DNA of 63,492 nt from Candidatus Nitrotoga sp. HW29 (GCF_924101635.2 NZ_CAKMAA020000047.1:1-63492), one strand, 5' to 3'; shown: positions 30,825 to 40,501, counted from the stretch's first letter. Notes: a model not told the origin generated them from the letters alone. Translations and numbers: made by a program.

Positions 30825-31895
30825 TCAGCTTCCTTGCCGTTCCAGTGCCCAAGCTACATGCTCGCGCACTAACGGAGACGCGTCTTGGGCACGAGCTTGC
30901 AGCGCAGCCAGCACTTCAATACTGTTGGGCGCATTACCTAACGCCACAGCGATGTTACGTAGCCATTGCTCATGACCGATACGGTAAACAGCACTGCCGG
31001 AAAATTTCTGATTGAACGTTTCCTTGTCCCATCCAAATAGCTCTGTCAATGCGACATCATCCAGCCCGTGTCTTGCAGCGAAATCCGGTTCAAGACTTTT
31101 GTGCGCAAAACGATTCCATGGGCATACCATTTGACAGTCATCGCAGCCGTAGATGCGATTTCCGATAAACGGGCGTAGCTCTATAGGAATGCTACTCTTA
31201 AGTTCGATAGTCAGGTAGGAGATACAGCGTCGTGCATCCAGCTTGTATGGTGCGATGATAGCCTGCGTCGGACACACTTGAATACACGCCATACAGGTAC
31301 CGCAATGTTCCGATTCCGGCTCATCCATGGGGAGCGGCAGATCAGTGTAGAGCTCACCCAGAAAAAACCACGAACCATGATCACGCGACAACAGCAACGT
31401 ATGTTTACCACGCCAGCCCAACCGAGCTTTATATGCCAACTCTACTTCCATTACTGGCGCACTGTCAGTGAATACGCGATAGTTAAAACCACCCACTTCA
31501 ATGCGAATTTTTTGAGCCAATTTTTCCAGGCGCTTGCGCAAAACTTTGTGATAATCGCGTCCCAAGGCATAGCGGGAAATAAAAGCCCTGCTACCATCTT
31601 CTATCACTTCCCAACCGTTTTTAACAGTGGGAGGATAGTAATCCATACGTACAGAAATAACGCGCAGTGTGCCCGGAATTAATTCCGCCGGACGGGTGCG
31701 TTTAGCGCCATGTTTTGCCATATAATCCATCTCGCCATGGAGGCCTCGTGCAAGCCAGTCCCGCAAGCGCTCCTCGGCATCGTGAAGATTGATATCAGCG
31801 ATACCTACTGCCTGAAAACCAAGCTCCCTACCCCATTCTTTTATTTTGGCGGCTAGTGCGGTGTAATCCACAATTTGAGGTGTCTCGATTTGCAT
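30825..31895 (-). CDS. queG: Epoxyqueuosine reductase
   Basis: 356-aa enzyme of the last step in queuosine synthesis. Two [4Fe-4S] clusters are supported by CGTCMACIQVCP near residue 194 and CDDCQMVCPWN near 242. A cobalamin-binding N-terminal part and C-terminal HEAT-like helices complete it. Its 5' end overlaps that of tsaE on the other strand. Confidence 0.96.
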   Translation of the reverse strand: MQIETPQIVDYTALAAKIKEWGRELGFQAVGIADINLHDAEERLRDWLARGLHGEMDYMAKHGAKRTRPAELIPGTLRVISVRMDYYPPTVKNGWEVIEDGSRAFISRYALGRDYHKVLRKRLEKLAQKIRIEVGGFNYRVFTDSAPVMEVELAYKARLGWRGKHTLLLSRDHGSWFFLGELYTDLPLPMDEPESEHCGTCMACIQVCPTQAIIAPYKLDARRCISYLTIELKSSIPIELRPFIGNRIYGCDDCQMVCPWNRFAHKSLEPDFAARHGLDDVALTELFGWDKETFNQKFSGSAVYRIGHEQWLRNIAVALGNAPNSIEVLAALQARAQDASPLVREHVAWALERQGS

Positions 31896-32381
31896 AATCA
31901 GAATGATAGCCGAATAAGCTTGCCACTGGCCGATGAAGTCGCTACCGTTGCGTTTGCAGCACGACTGGCCCCAGGAATAAAGCCTGGCATGGTGATTTAT
32001 CTGCGCGGCAACTTGGGCGCCGGTAAAACTACTTTAGTACGTGCACTGCTGCATGCGCTGGGCTATATGGGACGGGTCAAAAGCCCAACCTATACGTTAC
32101 TTGAGCTGTATCAAGCTGGTGGGTTACACTTGCGCCACTTTGATCTCTACCGTTTCCATAACGCGGATGAATGGGATGCCGCTGGCTTCCGCGATGAGTT
32201 TGACGGATGGAACGTATGCCTAGTGGAGTGGCCGGAAAAAGCGCAAGGTCTTGTACCGCAAGCAGACGTGGAAATCACTCTCGAAATATTATCTACTGAA
32301 ACAGTAAATAATGGTCGCAATATTGAAGTACTTGCAATTTCACAGATTGGCAGGGAATGCTTAAAAGTATTGCAAAGTTAG
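31890..32381 (+). CDS. tsaE: tRNA t6A biosynthesis ATPase TsaE
   Basis: 163-aa P-loop protein with YLRGNLGAGKTTLVRALL (Walker A) near residue 30 and LVEWPEKA near 115. It supports threonylcarbamoyl-A37 formation in tRNA. No ATG is available. I chose TTG 31890 because GAGGTG lies seven bases upstream; a TTG at 31875 and another at 31920 are alternatives. This start lies inside the opposite-strand queG, by six bases. Confidence 0.92.
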   Translation: MHNQNDSRISLPLADEVATVAFAARLAPGIKPGMVIYLRGNLGAGKTTLVRALLHALGYMGRVKSPTYTLLELYQAGGLHLRHFDLYRFHNADEWDAAGFRDEFDGWNVCLVEWPEKAQGLVPQADVEITLEILSTETVNNGRNIEVLAISQIGRECLKVLQS

Positions 32382-33688
32382 TCTTATTTGGTCTTTTGCT
32401 GTGGCTGCCTCACGCGCAGGCAGCTATCGCCATCAATTCTGCTCGCGTTTGGCCGGCACTGGAATACACTCGCCTGACACTAGAATCAGCCAAACCGATC
32501 CGGTATGAATTATTTTCCATTAAAAACCCTGATCGGCTGGTAATTGATTTAACAGATGTTGAAATTAACGGCCCTCTTAATGAGCTCGTTGGCAAAATTC
32601 ACAGCGACGACCCTTACATAAAGAGTGTCCGCGTAGCCCGCTTTAAACCTGGTATAACACGCTTGGTGTTCGACCTTAAGTCCCAAGTCAAACCACAATT
32701 ATTCAATCTTCTACCGGTGGCAAAATACAACCACCGCTTGGTTCTTGACATCTACCCCGCTATTCCCTTGGATCCAATGATGGCACTCTTGCAAGAGGAA
32801 CCGGCATCTCAAACACAGGAATCTGCCCCCACCACCGTAAATCGGTTGCCTGAAGAAACTGAATCAAAAAAATATAAAATGACAGGCACGCAACCCACTC
32901 CGCAGCCTACCATTAGATCAACCAAATCCACGGCACGCCTGCGACCCGAGATGAGCACACGGCCACTCATCATTGCTATTGATGCCGGGCATGGCGGCGA
33001 AGATTCGGGCGCAAAGGGGTACAATGACACATACGAAAAAAACGTCACGCTGGCGATCGCACGCAAATTGAAGGAGCTAATGGATGAGACCCCGGACATG
33101 CATGGCGTATTAATTCGTGAGGGCGATTATTTCATTTCACTGAACGGACGTGTACAAAAAGCACGCCAAGTACGCGCCGACTTATTTATATCTATCCATG
33201 CCGATGCGTTCATTAAACCCCATGCACGCGGCTCCTCAGTGTTCGCCCTGTCCGAACGCGGTGCTACTAGTGCCAGCGCACGTTGGCTCGCAAAAAAAGA
33301 AAACGAAGCTGATTTAATTGGCGGCGTGAATCTTGCAGTAAAAGACCCCTATCTTGCACGCACATTACTTGATCTTTCGCAAACAGCCACTATCAACGAT
33401 AGCATGAAGTTAGCCAAACATGTGCTAGGGGAGATGGGCAACATCAATACACTACATGGCAATTCTGTTCAGCAAGCTGGTTTCGCCGTACTGAAATCAC
33501 CTGACATTCCTTCGATATTGATTGAAACCGCGTTTATCAGCAATCCCAGCGAAGAACTGCGCCTGAACGACAAGGACTATCAGGGAAAAATGGCGCGCGC
33601 TATTCTCAGTGGTATTAAAAGCTATTTCGCGAAAAATCCCGCGCTTTCAAAGCCTATTCTAGTTCAGAATAAATTAACTTCCACTTAA
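32357..33688 (+). CDS. amiC: N-acetylmuramoyl-L-alanine amidase with AMIN domain
   Basis: 443-aa periplasmic cell-wall amidase: signal peptide (about 1-22), AMIN domain (about 25-135), a Pro/Thr linker, then an Amidase_3 domain with the zinc ligands in IDAGHGGEDSGAKG near 213, SIHADAF near 280 and ILIETAFISN near 385. It splits septal peptidoglycan during division. It overlaps tsaE by 25 bases, the usual tsaE-amiC order. AmiC versus AmiB is a judgement. Confidence 0.92.
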   Translation: MLKSIAKLVLFGLLLWLPHAQAAIAINSARVWPALEYTRLTLESAKPIRYELFSIKNPDRLVIDLTDVEINGPLNELVGKIHSDDPYIKSVRVARFKPGITRLVFDLKSQVKPQLFNLLPVAKYNHRLVLDIYPAIPLDPMMALLQEEPASQTQESAPTTVNRLPEETESKKYKMTGTQPTPQPTIRSTKSTARLRPEMSTRPLIIAIDAGHGGEDSGAKGYNDTYEKNVTLAIARKLKELMDETPDMHGVLIREGDYFISLNGRVQKARQVRADLFISIHADAFIKPHARGSSVFALSERGATSASARWLAKKENEADLIGGVNLAVKDPYLARTLLDLSQTATINDSMKLAKHVLGEMGNINTLHGNSVQQAGFAVLKSPDIPSILIETAFISNPSEELRLNDKDYQGKMARAILSGIKSYFAKNPALSKPILVQNKLTST

Positions 33689-33804
33689 CACAAGCTCTCC
33701 ATAAATTCATGTGATGAATAACACAAATTTGCATTGTCGAGCGCAAATTACCGCCTTATACAATCTCTATCTATCTGAATAGATAGCTAATAATAGCGAG
33801 CAAT

Positions 33805-34782
33805 GTGACAATTTACGATATCTTTAACGGCGATGCGGACGGTATTTGTGCTTTGCATCAACTGCGTCTCGCTCATCCGGCTAACAGCATTCTCGTCACG
33901 GGTGTAAAACGGGATATTTCGTTACTGGCGCAAATCCAACCTGAAGTTGGTGACAAAATTACTATTTTGGACATTGCCATGAGCAAAAACCGGGAGGCTC
34001 TACTACTAGCATTGGATCGCGGAGCGCAAGTACGATATTTTGATCATCATATTCCGGGAGAGATTCCCGCTCACCCTCATCTAACCACTTTTATCGACAC
34101 TTGCCCCAACACCTGCACTAGTTTGCTGGTTAACAATCACCTTAACGGTCAATTTTTAATCTGGGCAGTAGTCGCCGCCTTTGGAGACAATATGCATGAA
34201 TCAGCCATACATGCATCAAAACCTCTGCAACTTACCACTGTCCAGCTAGATACACTGCAAAAATTGGGAGAATGCATCAACTACAACGCTTATGGAGAAT
34301 CGCTACAAGACTTGTATTTTCATCCAGCCGAGCTCTATCAAATAATGCATCATCACCGCGACCCATTTACCTTTATCCATGAAGAGCCAGCTTTTGAAAC
34401 TTTAAAAAATGGCTATATTGCGGATATTGCACTAGCTCAAAAACTAAAACCAGAAGTGGGAAATACTACCGGCGCGATTTACCTTCTTCCCGATGCACCA
34501 TGGAGTCGACGCATCTCCGGTGTATTCGGCAATCTCTTAGCCACAACATTCCCTTCTAAAGCCCATGCCATATTAACCAAGCGTACTAATGGAGGATTTG
34601 TGGTTAGCGTGCGCGCACCATTGACCACAAAAAGTGGCGCCGATAAAGTATGCGAGCAATTTGAAACGGGTGGAGGAAGAAAAGGCGCAGCTGGTATTAA
34701 TTATTTGCCGGAAAATCAATTCGACCGGTTCAATCAAATATTCAACACAACATTCAGTCACAATGTCCAACATAATAGATAA
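33805..34782 (+). CDS. DHH family phosphoesterase
   Basis: 325-aa DHH/DHHA1-type protein. Metal motifs are visible: FNGDADGICAL near residue 7, ILDIAMSK near 55, FDHHIPGE near 77, and a C-terminal GGGRKGAAGIN at 291-301. The family includes NrnA, which degrades nanoRNA and pAp. The start is GTG 33805. Its 3' end overlaps the start of the APS kinase gene by 20 bases, so the two are coupled. Because APS kinase makes PAPS and PAPS use yields pAp, a pAp phosphatase role is attractive, but this is inference. Confidence 0.85.
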   Translation: MTIYDIFNGDADGICALHQLRLAHPANSILVTGVKRDISLLAQIQPEVGDKITILDIAMSKNREALLLALDRGAQVRYFDHHIPGEIPAHPHLTTFIDTCPNTCTSLLVNNHLNGQFLIWAVVAAFGDNMHESAIHASKPLQLTTVQLDTLQKLGECINYNAYGESLQDLYFHPAELYQIMHHHRDPFTFIHEEPAFETLKNGYIADIALAQKLKPEVGNTTGAIYLLPDAPWSRRISGVFGNLLATTFPSKAHAILTKRTNGGFVVSVRAPLTTKSGADKVCEQFETGGGRKGAAGINYLPENQFDRFNQIFNTTFSHNVQHNR

Positions 34783-36496
34783 ACTTATAACACCTTATGG
34801 GGGCGATTTGGTCAATCTGCATGTTGACCAAAAGCGTGCGGAAGCCTTATGCCGCGAAGCCATACATTTTCCATCATTAGATCTAAACCAGCGACAATTA
34901 TCAGACTTGGAGTTGCTACTTAACGGGGGGTTTTCTCCATTACGCGGCTTTATGAATCAGGCCGACTATAACAGCGTTCTGAATAACATGAGCCTCGCCG
35001 ATGGCACGTTTTGGCCTATACCCATTACCCTGGATATTCCGGATTCAGTTGCTCAGCAACTTACGCCCGGAAGCTGTCTTGCGCTGCGCGATCCGGAAGG
35101 CTTCATGCTAGCTGTGATCACCGTAGAAGAACTTTGGCAGCCCGATAGAAGAATGGAAGCACACGTTCTATTTAGTTCAGATGACCCTGCCCACCCCGCG
35201 GTTGCTCAGCTGCTACAACAAAAAAGCCAATATGCTGTTACGGGACATCTTGAAGGACTATCCTTACCCTTGCGACACGATTTTCCGACACTCCATCTTA
35301 CCCCGGAAGAATTACGAAAATCTTTCGCACAACGCGGGTGGCACCGTATCATTGCTTTTCAGGCGCATCAACCATTACATCGTCTTCAACATGAGATTAC
35401 GTTACGTTATGCCATGGCCCGCAAAGCCAATTTGCTAATCCACCCTGTCATCGGCAACGCAAAATCTGATCATCCCAACTACTTCACATTAATACGCTGC
35501 TATCAAGCAATCATGCCGCGTTTTTCTTCCACGACCACGGCCCTATCCCTACTTCCCCTTTACCCTCGCGGATCCGGACTACGTGAAGTTTTTTGGAAAG
35601 CCATTGTGCAACGCAATTATGGCTGCTCTCATTTAATTGTTGGTGGAGAATATAAAGATAATAACGACGCCCGACGTGGGATAGATTTGTTTCACGAATA
35701 CAACTTACCCGCCAATGAAGCGAAGCGCAATGCTGTAGGTATCGAATTGATCCCCTTTCCACGCATGGTTTACGTAGAAGAACGCGCACAATATTTACCT
35801 GTGGAAGAAGTACCTGAAAGTGCACTCAGTGCTAGCTTGACCGATATAGAATTGAAACGTCGAATGACGGAAGGACTAAAAATTCCTGAGTGGCTTTCTT
35901 ACCCTGAAGTACTGAATGAATTACGCATAGCCTATCCAACCCGTGATAAACAGGGTCTTACAATATTTTTTACAGGCTTGTCTGGTGCCGGAAAATCGAC
36001 TTTAGCCAAAGTCCTAATGACGAAGCTGCTGGAAATGGGAGGTAGACAAGTTACTTTATTGGATGGTGATATCATGCGCAAGCATCTTTCCAGCGAGCTA
36101 GGCTTCTCACGTGAGCATCGCGATCTCAACGTACGTAGAATCGGTTACGTCGCCTCCGAAATCACCAAGAACCACGGTATTGCCATTTGCGCACCAATTG
36201 CACCCTATGACGCCACACGCCGAGATGTACGGCTTATGATCGAACCATTGGGTGGTTTTTTTGAAGTCCATGTAGCCACGCCACTGCACGTATGTGAAGG
36301 TCGTGATCGCAAAGGACTTTACGCTAAAGCCCGCGCTGGTATCGTGAAAGAATTCACCGGCATCAGTGACCCCTATGAAACCCCGGAAAACCCTGAACTC
36401 GTAATAGATACTACAAACATCAATGTAGAAGAGGCGGTACATCAAATTTTGCTCAAACTAGAACGCGAAGGGTACCTGCATTCAAGCCGACTTTGA
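34763..36496 (+). CDS. Two-domain APS kinase with a degenerate ATP-sulfurylase-like domain
   Basis: 577 aa. The C-terminal ~180 residues are a complete APS kinase: GLSGAGKST (P-loop), LDGDIMRKHLSSELGFSREH, and NVRRIGYVASEI. The N-terminal ~390 residues have the ATP-sulfurylase fold, but the signature motifs are altered. QTRNPxHxxH reads QAHQPLHRLQ, GRDHAG reads GGEYKD, and ISGTELRRR reads SLTDIELKRR. Automatic pipelines would call it bifunctional Sat/CysC. The same loss is known in the two-domain APS kinase of Thiobacillus denitrificans, which lacks ATP sulfurylase activity. I therefore expect only APS to PAPS conversion. The start is ATG 34763, inside the DHH gene end; the longer frame is rejected. 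Confidence 0.88.
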   Translation: MSNIIDKLITPYGGDLVNLHVDQKRAEALCREAIHFPSLDLNQRQLSDLELLLNGGFSPLRGFMNQADYNSVLNNMSLADGTFWPIPITLDIPDSVAQQLTPGSCLALRDPEGFMLAVITVEELWQPDRRMEAHVLFSSDDPAHPAVAQLLQQKSQYAVTGHLEGLSLPLRHDFPTLHLTPEELRKSFAQRGWHRIIAFQAHQPLHRLQHEITLRYAMARKANLLIHPVIGNAKSDHPNYFTLIRCYQAIMPRFSSTTTALSLLPLYPRGSGLREVFWKAIVQRNYGCSHLIVGGEYKDNNDARRGIDLFHEYNLPANEAKRNAVGIELIPFPRMVYVEERAQYLPVEEVPESALSASLTDIELKRRMTEGLKIPEWLSYPEVLNELRIAYPTRDKQGLTIFFTGLSGAGKSTLAKVLMTKLLEMGGRQVTLLDGDIMRKHLSSELGFSREHRDLNVRRIGYVASEITKNHGIAICAPIAPYDATRRDVRLMIEPLGGFFEVHVATPLHVCEGRDRKGLYAKARAGIVKEFTGISDPYETPENPELVIDTTNINVEEAVHQILLKLEREGYLHSSRL

Positions 36497-36595
36497 CATT
36501 TTCAAAACATATTTCTCATTAATCCTTAGTAACAGAACAGATTTCTGAGGGTGGTTGCACCAAAAGTCTAAATACTTAGATGGCTGTTTTTTGTA

Positions 36596-36689
36596 ACTAC
36601 AAGAGACCGATGGAGCAGAGGATCAGGTCACCGCTGCGCTCGCCAAAAGAAAAAACGCCGGAGCTGACAATAATAAATACAATGTATAA
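36596..36689 (+). pseudogene. Possible tail of a lost gene
   Basis: About 30 open codons after a stop, with a coding-like, GC-richer composition (LQETDGAEDQV then TAALAKRKNAGADNN), ending just before a strong terminator. No start codon or upstream frame remains. I do not recognise the protein. Confidence 0.25.
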
Positions 36690-36690
36690 A

Positions 36691-36722
36691 TTACAAGGCC
36701 AGCATCACTGCTGGCCTTGTAA
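36691..36722. terminator. Bidirectional terminator
   Basis: Fourteen-base perfect arms (TTACAAGGCCAGCA and complement) around TCAC. It lies between the plus-strand APS kinase region and the minus-strand gene ending at 36765, with A/T tracts on both sides. Confidence 0.85.
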
Positions 36723-36764
36723 TTTAATTTTTACTTAAACATCATGATGCCATGTTATCAAGTG

Positions 36765-37196
36765 TTATCTACCTTGATAATAATTTCTTCCAGAACTAGT
36801 TGGGTATACATTATAGCAAGATCCTGATGGATTATTCGCCCCTGCCATACAGTGAAAATTATTAGATTCAATTTTTGGCTTTGCCACATTGCGAGCTACA
36901 AGAAGCGGATTGGGTTGGCCATGCATTGCCCTTACCCCATGGTCACTCTCACCTACACTTGGCAAGTCTTGGGCCATATTATAGGGAAGACGAACTCCCT
37001 TGGCATCAACCTGCACATTTTGTGTCTGACCAGATACTGTTGCTTTCTTGAAATAGGCATCCGACGTAGCATGAGAATGTCCATCATCACTAGCAGCAGC
37101 TCCATGCCCATTCGTGTCATGAGTTGAAGCGTGTGCTACTGATAAGCCAAATGCAAAACAGGAAACGATAGCTAGATTCATAACAGTTTTTTTCAT
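36765..37196 (-). CDS. Secreted hypothetical protein
   Basis: 143 aa with a clear signal peptide (about 1-23, SVAHAS). The mature N-terminus is His/Asp/Ser/Gly-rich (THDTNGHGAAASDDGHSH), which might bind metal. Two cysteines lie near 115 and 127. I do not recognise the family. It stands alone between a terminator and a gene-free stretch. Confidence 0.7.
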   Translation of the reverse strand: MKKTVMNLAIVSCFAFGLSVAHASTHDTNGHGAAASDDGHSHATSDAYFKKATVSGQTQNVQVDAKGVRLPYNMAQDLPSVGESDHGVRAMHGQPNPLLVARNVAKPKIESNNFHCMAGANNPSGSCYNVYPTSSGRNYYQGR

Positions 37197-37878
37197 TATA
37201 AGCTCCTTAATATCAAATCTTACGAGGATAGTTGAGTGGGGGTGAGGTGTATTTCACTCCTACAAGCTTTATTACTACTACAGTACGCAAATAATCATCA
37301 TGGAAGTCAACTCATATACAAGCTCACCCTAGTATCAAACTAGTATTTATTGAATAAAACTTAATCAATATCCACATAACTTATTGATACTAAAATCAAG
37401 ATTAATCTTCTACAGAAAAAAACATACGTATAAAGTATTCTCCTGATAAATCCCTATTCCACTTTTATTAAATGCATAACATATTGCTTTAATTAAAACA
37501 CCATACCCATTTAATCGAAATATGTAGATCACATGGATATTAAGTGCATTTAGTATGCTTATAAACGGCCTTACAATCTCTCCGTCTACAGCAACTTCCA
37601 TCTTTTCACGCTACAACGATCAACTTCATGAAGCTTTCGGCAAATATCTTAAATGTTAATTAAGGCAACCAATCACCAACTTCAGTCCTACTCAGTATCA
37701 CGCGCCCACCTCTACATATATACCAGTGAGAGCCGCATCATAGGACGACGGCCATAAAAAGTAAATAAGCAAATCGTTTAAGTCTCACGAATACCACTAT
37801 TGATCCGACACGAATCATTCATGAAGCCGCGTAGGCGACTTTTGGGTCGCCGAAATAACAGCGCACACGTTCGAGGTT
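37197..37878. other. Gene-free AT-rich stretch
   Basis: About 680 bases. The only frame of note (63 codons, 37410-37601, minus) has no ribosome site and no recognisable product. Base composition is low in GC. The right end borders the IS630 remnant, so some of it may be decayed mobile DNA. Confidence 0.45.
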
Positions 37879-38411
37879 TTACTCAAGCATCGTCATGTGA
37901 TTTGTCGCAGTAGCTCTGAGTTTTGCCTTGGTGCGTACTGGCACCTTTGAAGTAATGACGTGTTTGAGATCCGTATTCAGTCTTTCTTCGGGGTTGAGTT
38001 CAGGACTGTAGCTGGGCAAGTAAAACAACTCGATTTGGTATCTTGCCCACCGGCGCATAGCTCCTGCCTCTAACATCCGTGTTGGCCAGCGCCGTCTCGT
38101 CACCCCAGTAAATTTCCGCACCCTCTGTTTTCGCTCTGGCTTCAGGGCGTTTGTCGCAGATGGTTTGTTGAATCGCCAGCTTTTAGCTAAACGTCAAGCG
38201 ACGTCCACTGCCAGTTTTTTTAGCCAGACTTAAGTGCTCTCGAATCTTCAGCCTTATACAACCCCAGCGCCGTATTGACTCTGGTCTAGTTCAGTCCCGT
38301 TTACGCCACGATCTCCACACCGCCACGCCTTTGCGGTAGATATAAATAACTTGCTTGCGTCGTTCATGCAATTTTTTCGCGACTACTTGCGGACATCTTC
38401 TTTTTCCATGC
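37879..38411 (-). pseudogene. Decayed IS630-family transposase
   Basis: The minus strand holds pieces of an IS630 DDE transposase in several frames. At 37879-38030 is the C-terminal block LFYLPSYSPELNPEERLN and SKVPVRTKAKLRA. Just upstream is the segment EIYWGDETALANTDVRGRSY. The stretch normally between these (about 60 residues) is missing, and stops and frame changes interrupt the N-terminal part. It is inactive. Confidence 0.8.
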
Positions 38412-38413
38412 TC

Positions 38414-38443
38414 GCTAGTGTTTAATTGCAATTAAACACTAGC
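38414..38443. repeat. Perfect 30-bp palindrome
   Basis: GCTAGTGTTTAATTG followed directly by its exact complement, nine bases past the motB stop. It has no T run. It could end the flhDC-motAB transcript or be an end of the IS630 element. Confidence 0.6.
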
Positions 38444-38451
38444 TCAATTTA

Positions 38452-39411
38452 TCAATGCGTCTTATTACTCTCAATACTACTCTTTATCAATTGCGGAGCA
38501 AGTGGTCCACTTTCAGCTTCCACCTCGACTGTACCTCCATCAGTGCGCACAGACTCTTCTGCCATTTTGTTCATCACAATAATATTTATACGACGGTTAA
38601 CTGGATTGAATGGATCTTTCCCATCAAATAGTACAGCAGACGATAATCCCACTACTCGTACCATTTTTTCCTCTTCCATCCCGCCCGCAATCAACTCACG
38701 GCGCGAAGCATTAGCACGATCTGCCGACAAATCCCAATTACTGTAACCCTTCTCACCGAAAGAATAGGGGCGAGCATCTGTGTGCCCCGATAAACTCACC
38801 TTGTTCGGTACTTGATTCAGCATCTTGCCAATTTCACGTAGAATTTCTATGGTATAGGGTTCAAGTTTTGCACTCCCGCTCTGAAACATAGGACGATTTT
38901 CTTCATCCACAATTTGAATACGCAGACCTTCAGTGGTAATGTCAAGAAGAATCTGTTTCTTGAATTTTTGCAATTTGGCATCGGCATCGATCGCTTTTTC
39001 CAAGTTAGCTTTCAACATCTTGAGCTTGTCCAATTCATTGCGTCTTTCGATACGCAAAGCCTCTTCAGTTGCCACCTTCAGATTAACGATCTTTTTTTCA
39101 GTCGGAAGCTCCCCCTGCTTCACTTGGCCTTCACTACGTGTCAAATCTTTACCTCCTCCCTTGATCAGGCTGGAGCTATCACCACTACCCGATCCGCCCA
39201 ACAATGCAACCTTGAGCGGCGTATTAAAATATTCAGAGATACCTTTCAAATCACCTTTGGCAGTCGAACCCAACAGCCACATTAATAGAAAAAATGCCAT
39301 CATTGCAGTAACGAAATCAGCATAGGCAATTTTCCAGGCACCGCCGTGATGCCCGCCCGCCACCTTTTTAATACGCTTAACTACTATGAGTTTCTTATCG
39401 TCGCTCGCCAT
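38452..39411 (-). CDS. motB: Flagellar motor stator protein MotB
   Basis: 319 aa. GGAWKIAYADFVTAMMAFFL near residues 20-39 contains the essential Asp of the proton channel. A linker and a C-terminal OmpA-like peptidoglycan-binding domain follow (LSGHTDARPYSFGEKGYSNW near 208-227). It anchors the stator to the cell wall. It follows motA by 30 bases. Confidence 0.96.
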   Translation of the reverse strand: MASDDKKLIVVKRIKKVAGGHHGGAWKIAYADFVTAMMAFFLLMWLLGSTAKGDLKGISEYFNTPLKVALLGGSGSGDSSSLIKGGGKDLTRSEGQVKQGELPTEKKIVNLKVATEEALRIERRNELDKLKMLKANLEKAIDADAKLQKFKKQILLDITTEGLRIQIVDEENRPMFQSGSAKLEPYTIEILREIGKMLNQVPNKVSLSGHTDARPYSFGEKGYSNWDLSADRANASRRELIAGGMEEEKMVRVVGLSSAVLFDGKDPFNPVNRRINIIVMNKMAEESVRTDGGTVEVEAESGPLAPQLIKSSIESNKTH

Positions 39412-39441
39412 GATGCAGCTCTTTCAGTGTAATTTTTCTAT

Positions 39442-40296
39442 TCAGCGTTTTTGTTTAACGTGTTCTTCCAATTCGAGAAAGCCGGGACGTTCAGTAGAAT
39501 TGAGCACTTTACGGCCAAACTCTACCGCCATCGCCGGAGCATAGCCATTTAGATTGGCCAGCAATGTCACCTTGACTGTCTGGAACATTTTGTTCGATTC
39601 TTCTGCCTTTTGCTCCAGCAGAGTCGCCAAGGGACCGACAAAACCATAAGCTAGCAAAATACCCAAAAAGGTGCCTACTAATGCTGCACCGATCAACACG
39701 CCCAATTCGGCGGGCGGTATTCCGACAGACCCCATCGTATGCACAACTCCCATAACCGCAGCAACTATACCAAAAGCGGGCAAGGCATCACCAAACTTGG
39801 CCAATGCATGTGACGGTACCATTGCCTCATGATGATGCGTTTCTATTTCTACATCCATCAAATTCTCGATTTCCATCGCATTCAGATTACCACCCAACAT
39901 GATTCGCAGATAATCTGCCATAAATTCAATTATATGATGATCAGCCATTATTTTTGGATACTTGGCAAAGAGAGGACTCTCATTTGTATTCTCAATGTCA
40001 TTTTCAACTGCCATCAATCCTTCCTTGCGAATTTTGCCAAGTAACTCGTACAATAAGGCCATTAGTTCCATATAGTGATCTTTACTATATTTTGCGCCCT
40101 TAAATATACTAGGCAATGCTTTCATAGTGGCCTTTATCGTCTTGCCGCTATTTCCCACTAAAAAGGCGCCCGAACCAGCACCTGCTATCATCAACAACTC
40201 AATTGGCTGAAACAAGGCAGCCAAATGTCCGCCCGCTAGTGCATAGCCACCGAACACAGAAATTATAATTACTACATACCCAACAATTACCAACAT
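39442..40296 (-). CDS. motA: Flagellar motor stator protein MotA
   Basis: 284-aa membrane protein with four expected segments. LVIVGYVVIIISVFGGYALA opens it. The start is ATG 40296, with GGGAGC nine bases upstream; a TTG nine codons earlier is less likely. MotA4B2 stators drive rotation with protons. The order flhD-flhC-motA-motB is as in E. coli. Confidence 0.95.
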   Translation of the reverse strand: MLVIVGYVVIIISVFGGYALAGGHLAALFQPIELLMIAGAGSGAFLVGNSGKTIKATMKALPSIFKGAKYSKDHYMELMALLYELLGKIRKEGLMAVENDIENTNESPLFAKYPKIMADHHIIEFMADYLRIMLGGNLNAMEIENLMDVEIETHHHEAMVPSHALAKFGDALPAFGIVAAVMGVVHTMGSVGIPPAELGVLIGAALVGTFLGILLAYGFVGPLATLLEQKAEESNKMFQTVKVTLLANLNGYAPAMAVEFGRKVLNSTERPGFLELEEHVKQKR

Positions 40297-40501
40297 AACC
40301 CAGCTCCCTTGAATTGCGTACAAAGCGACCTTTTATAGCAGTGTGGTATCGGCTTCTGTAAAAATCCCGGAAACAAGTTAGATAAATCGATATTATTTCG
40401 TGCATTCACACAACCGGATAGCGTAAATCTCATCATGATTATTCCACATAGTCTTTTGTGACCGTAACGACACCCGATAGTAAAACTTTAATTCGCCCCA
40501 C

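Noticed and set aside
34634-34762. Longer N-terminus for the APS kinase
   Set aside because: It would lie deep in the DHH gene, has no ribosome site, and ATP-sulfurylase-like proteins start near MSNIIDKLI.
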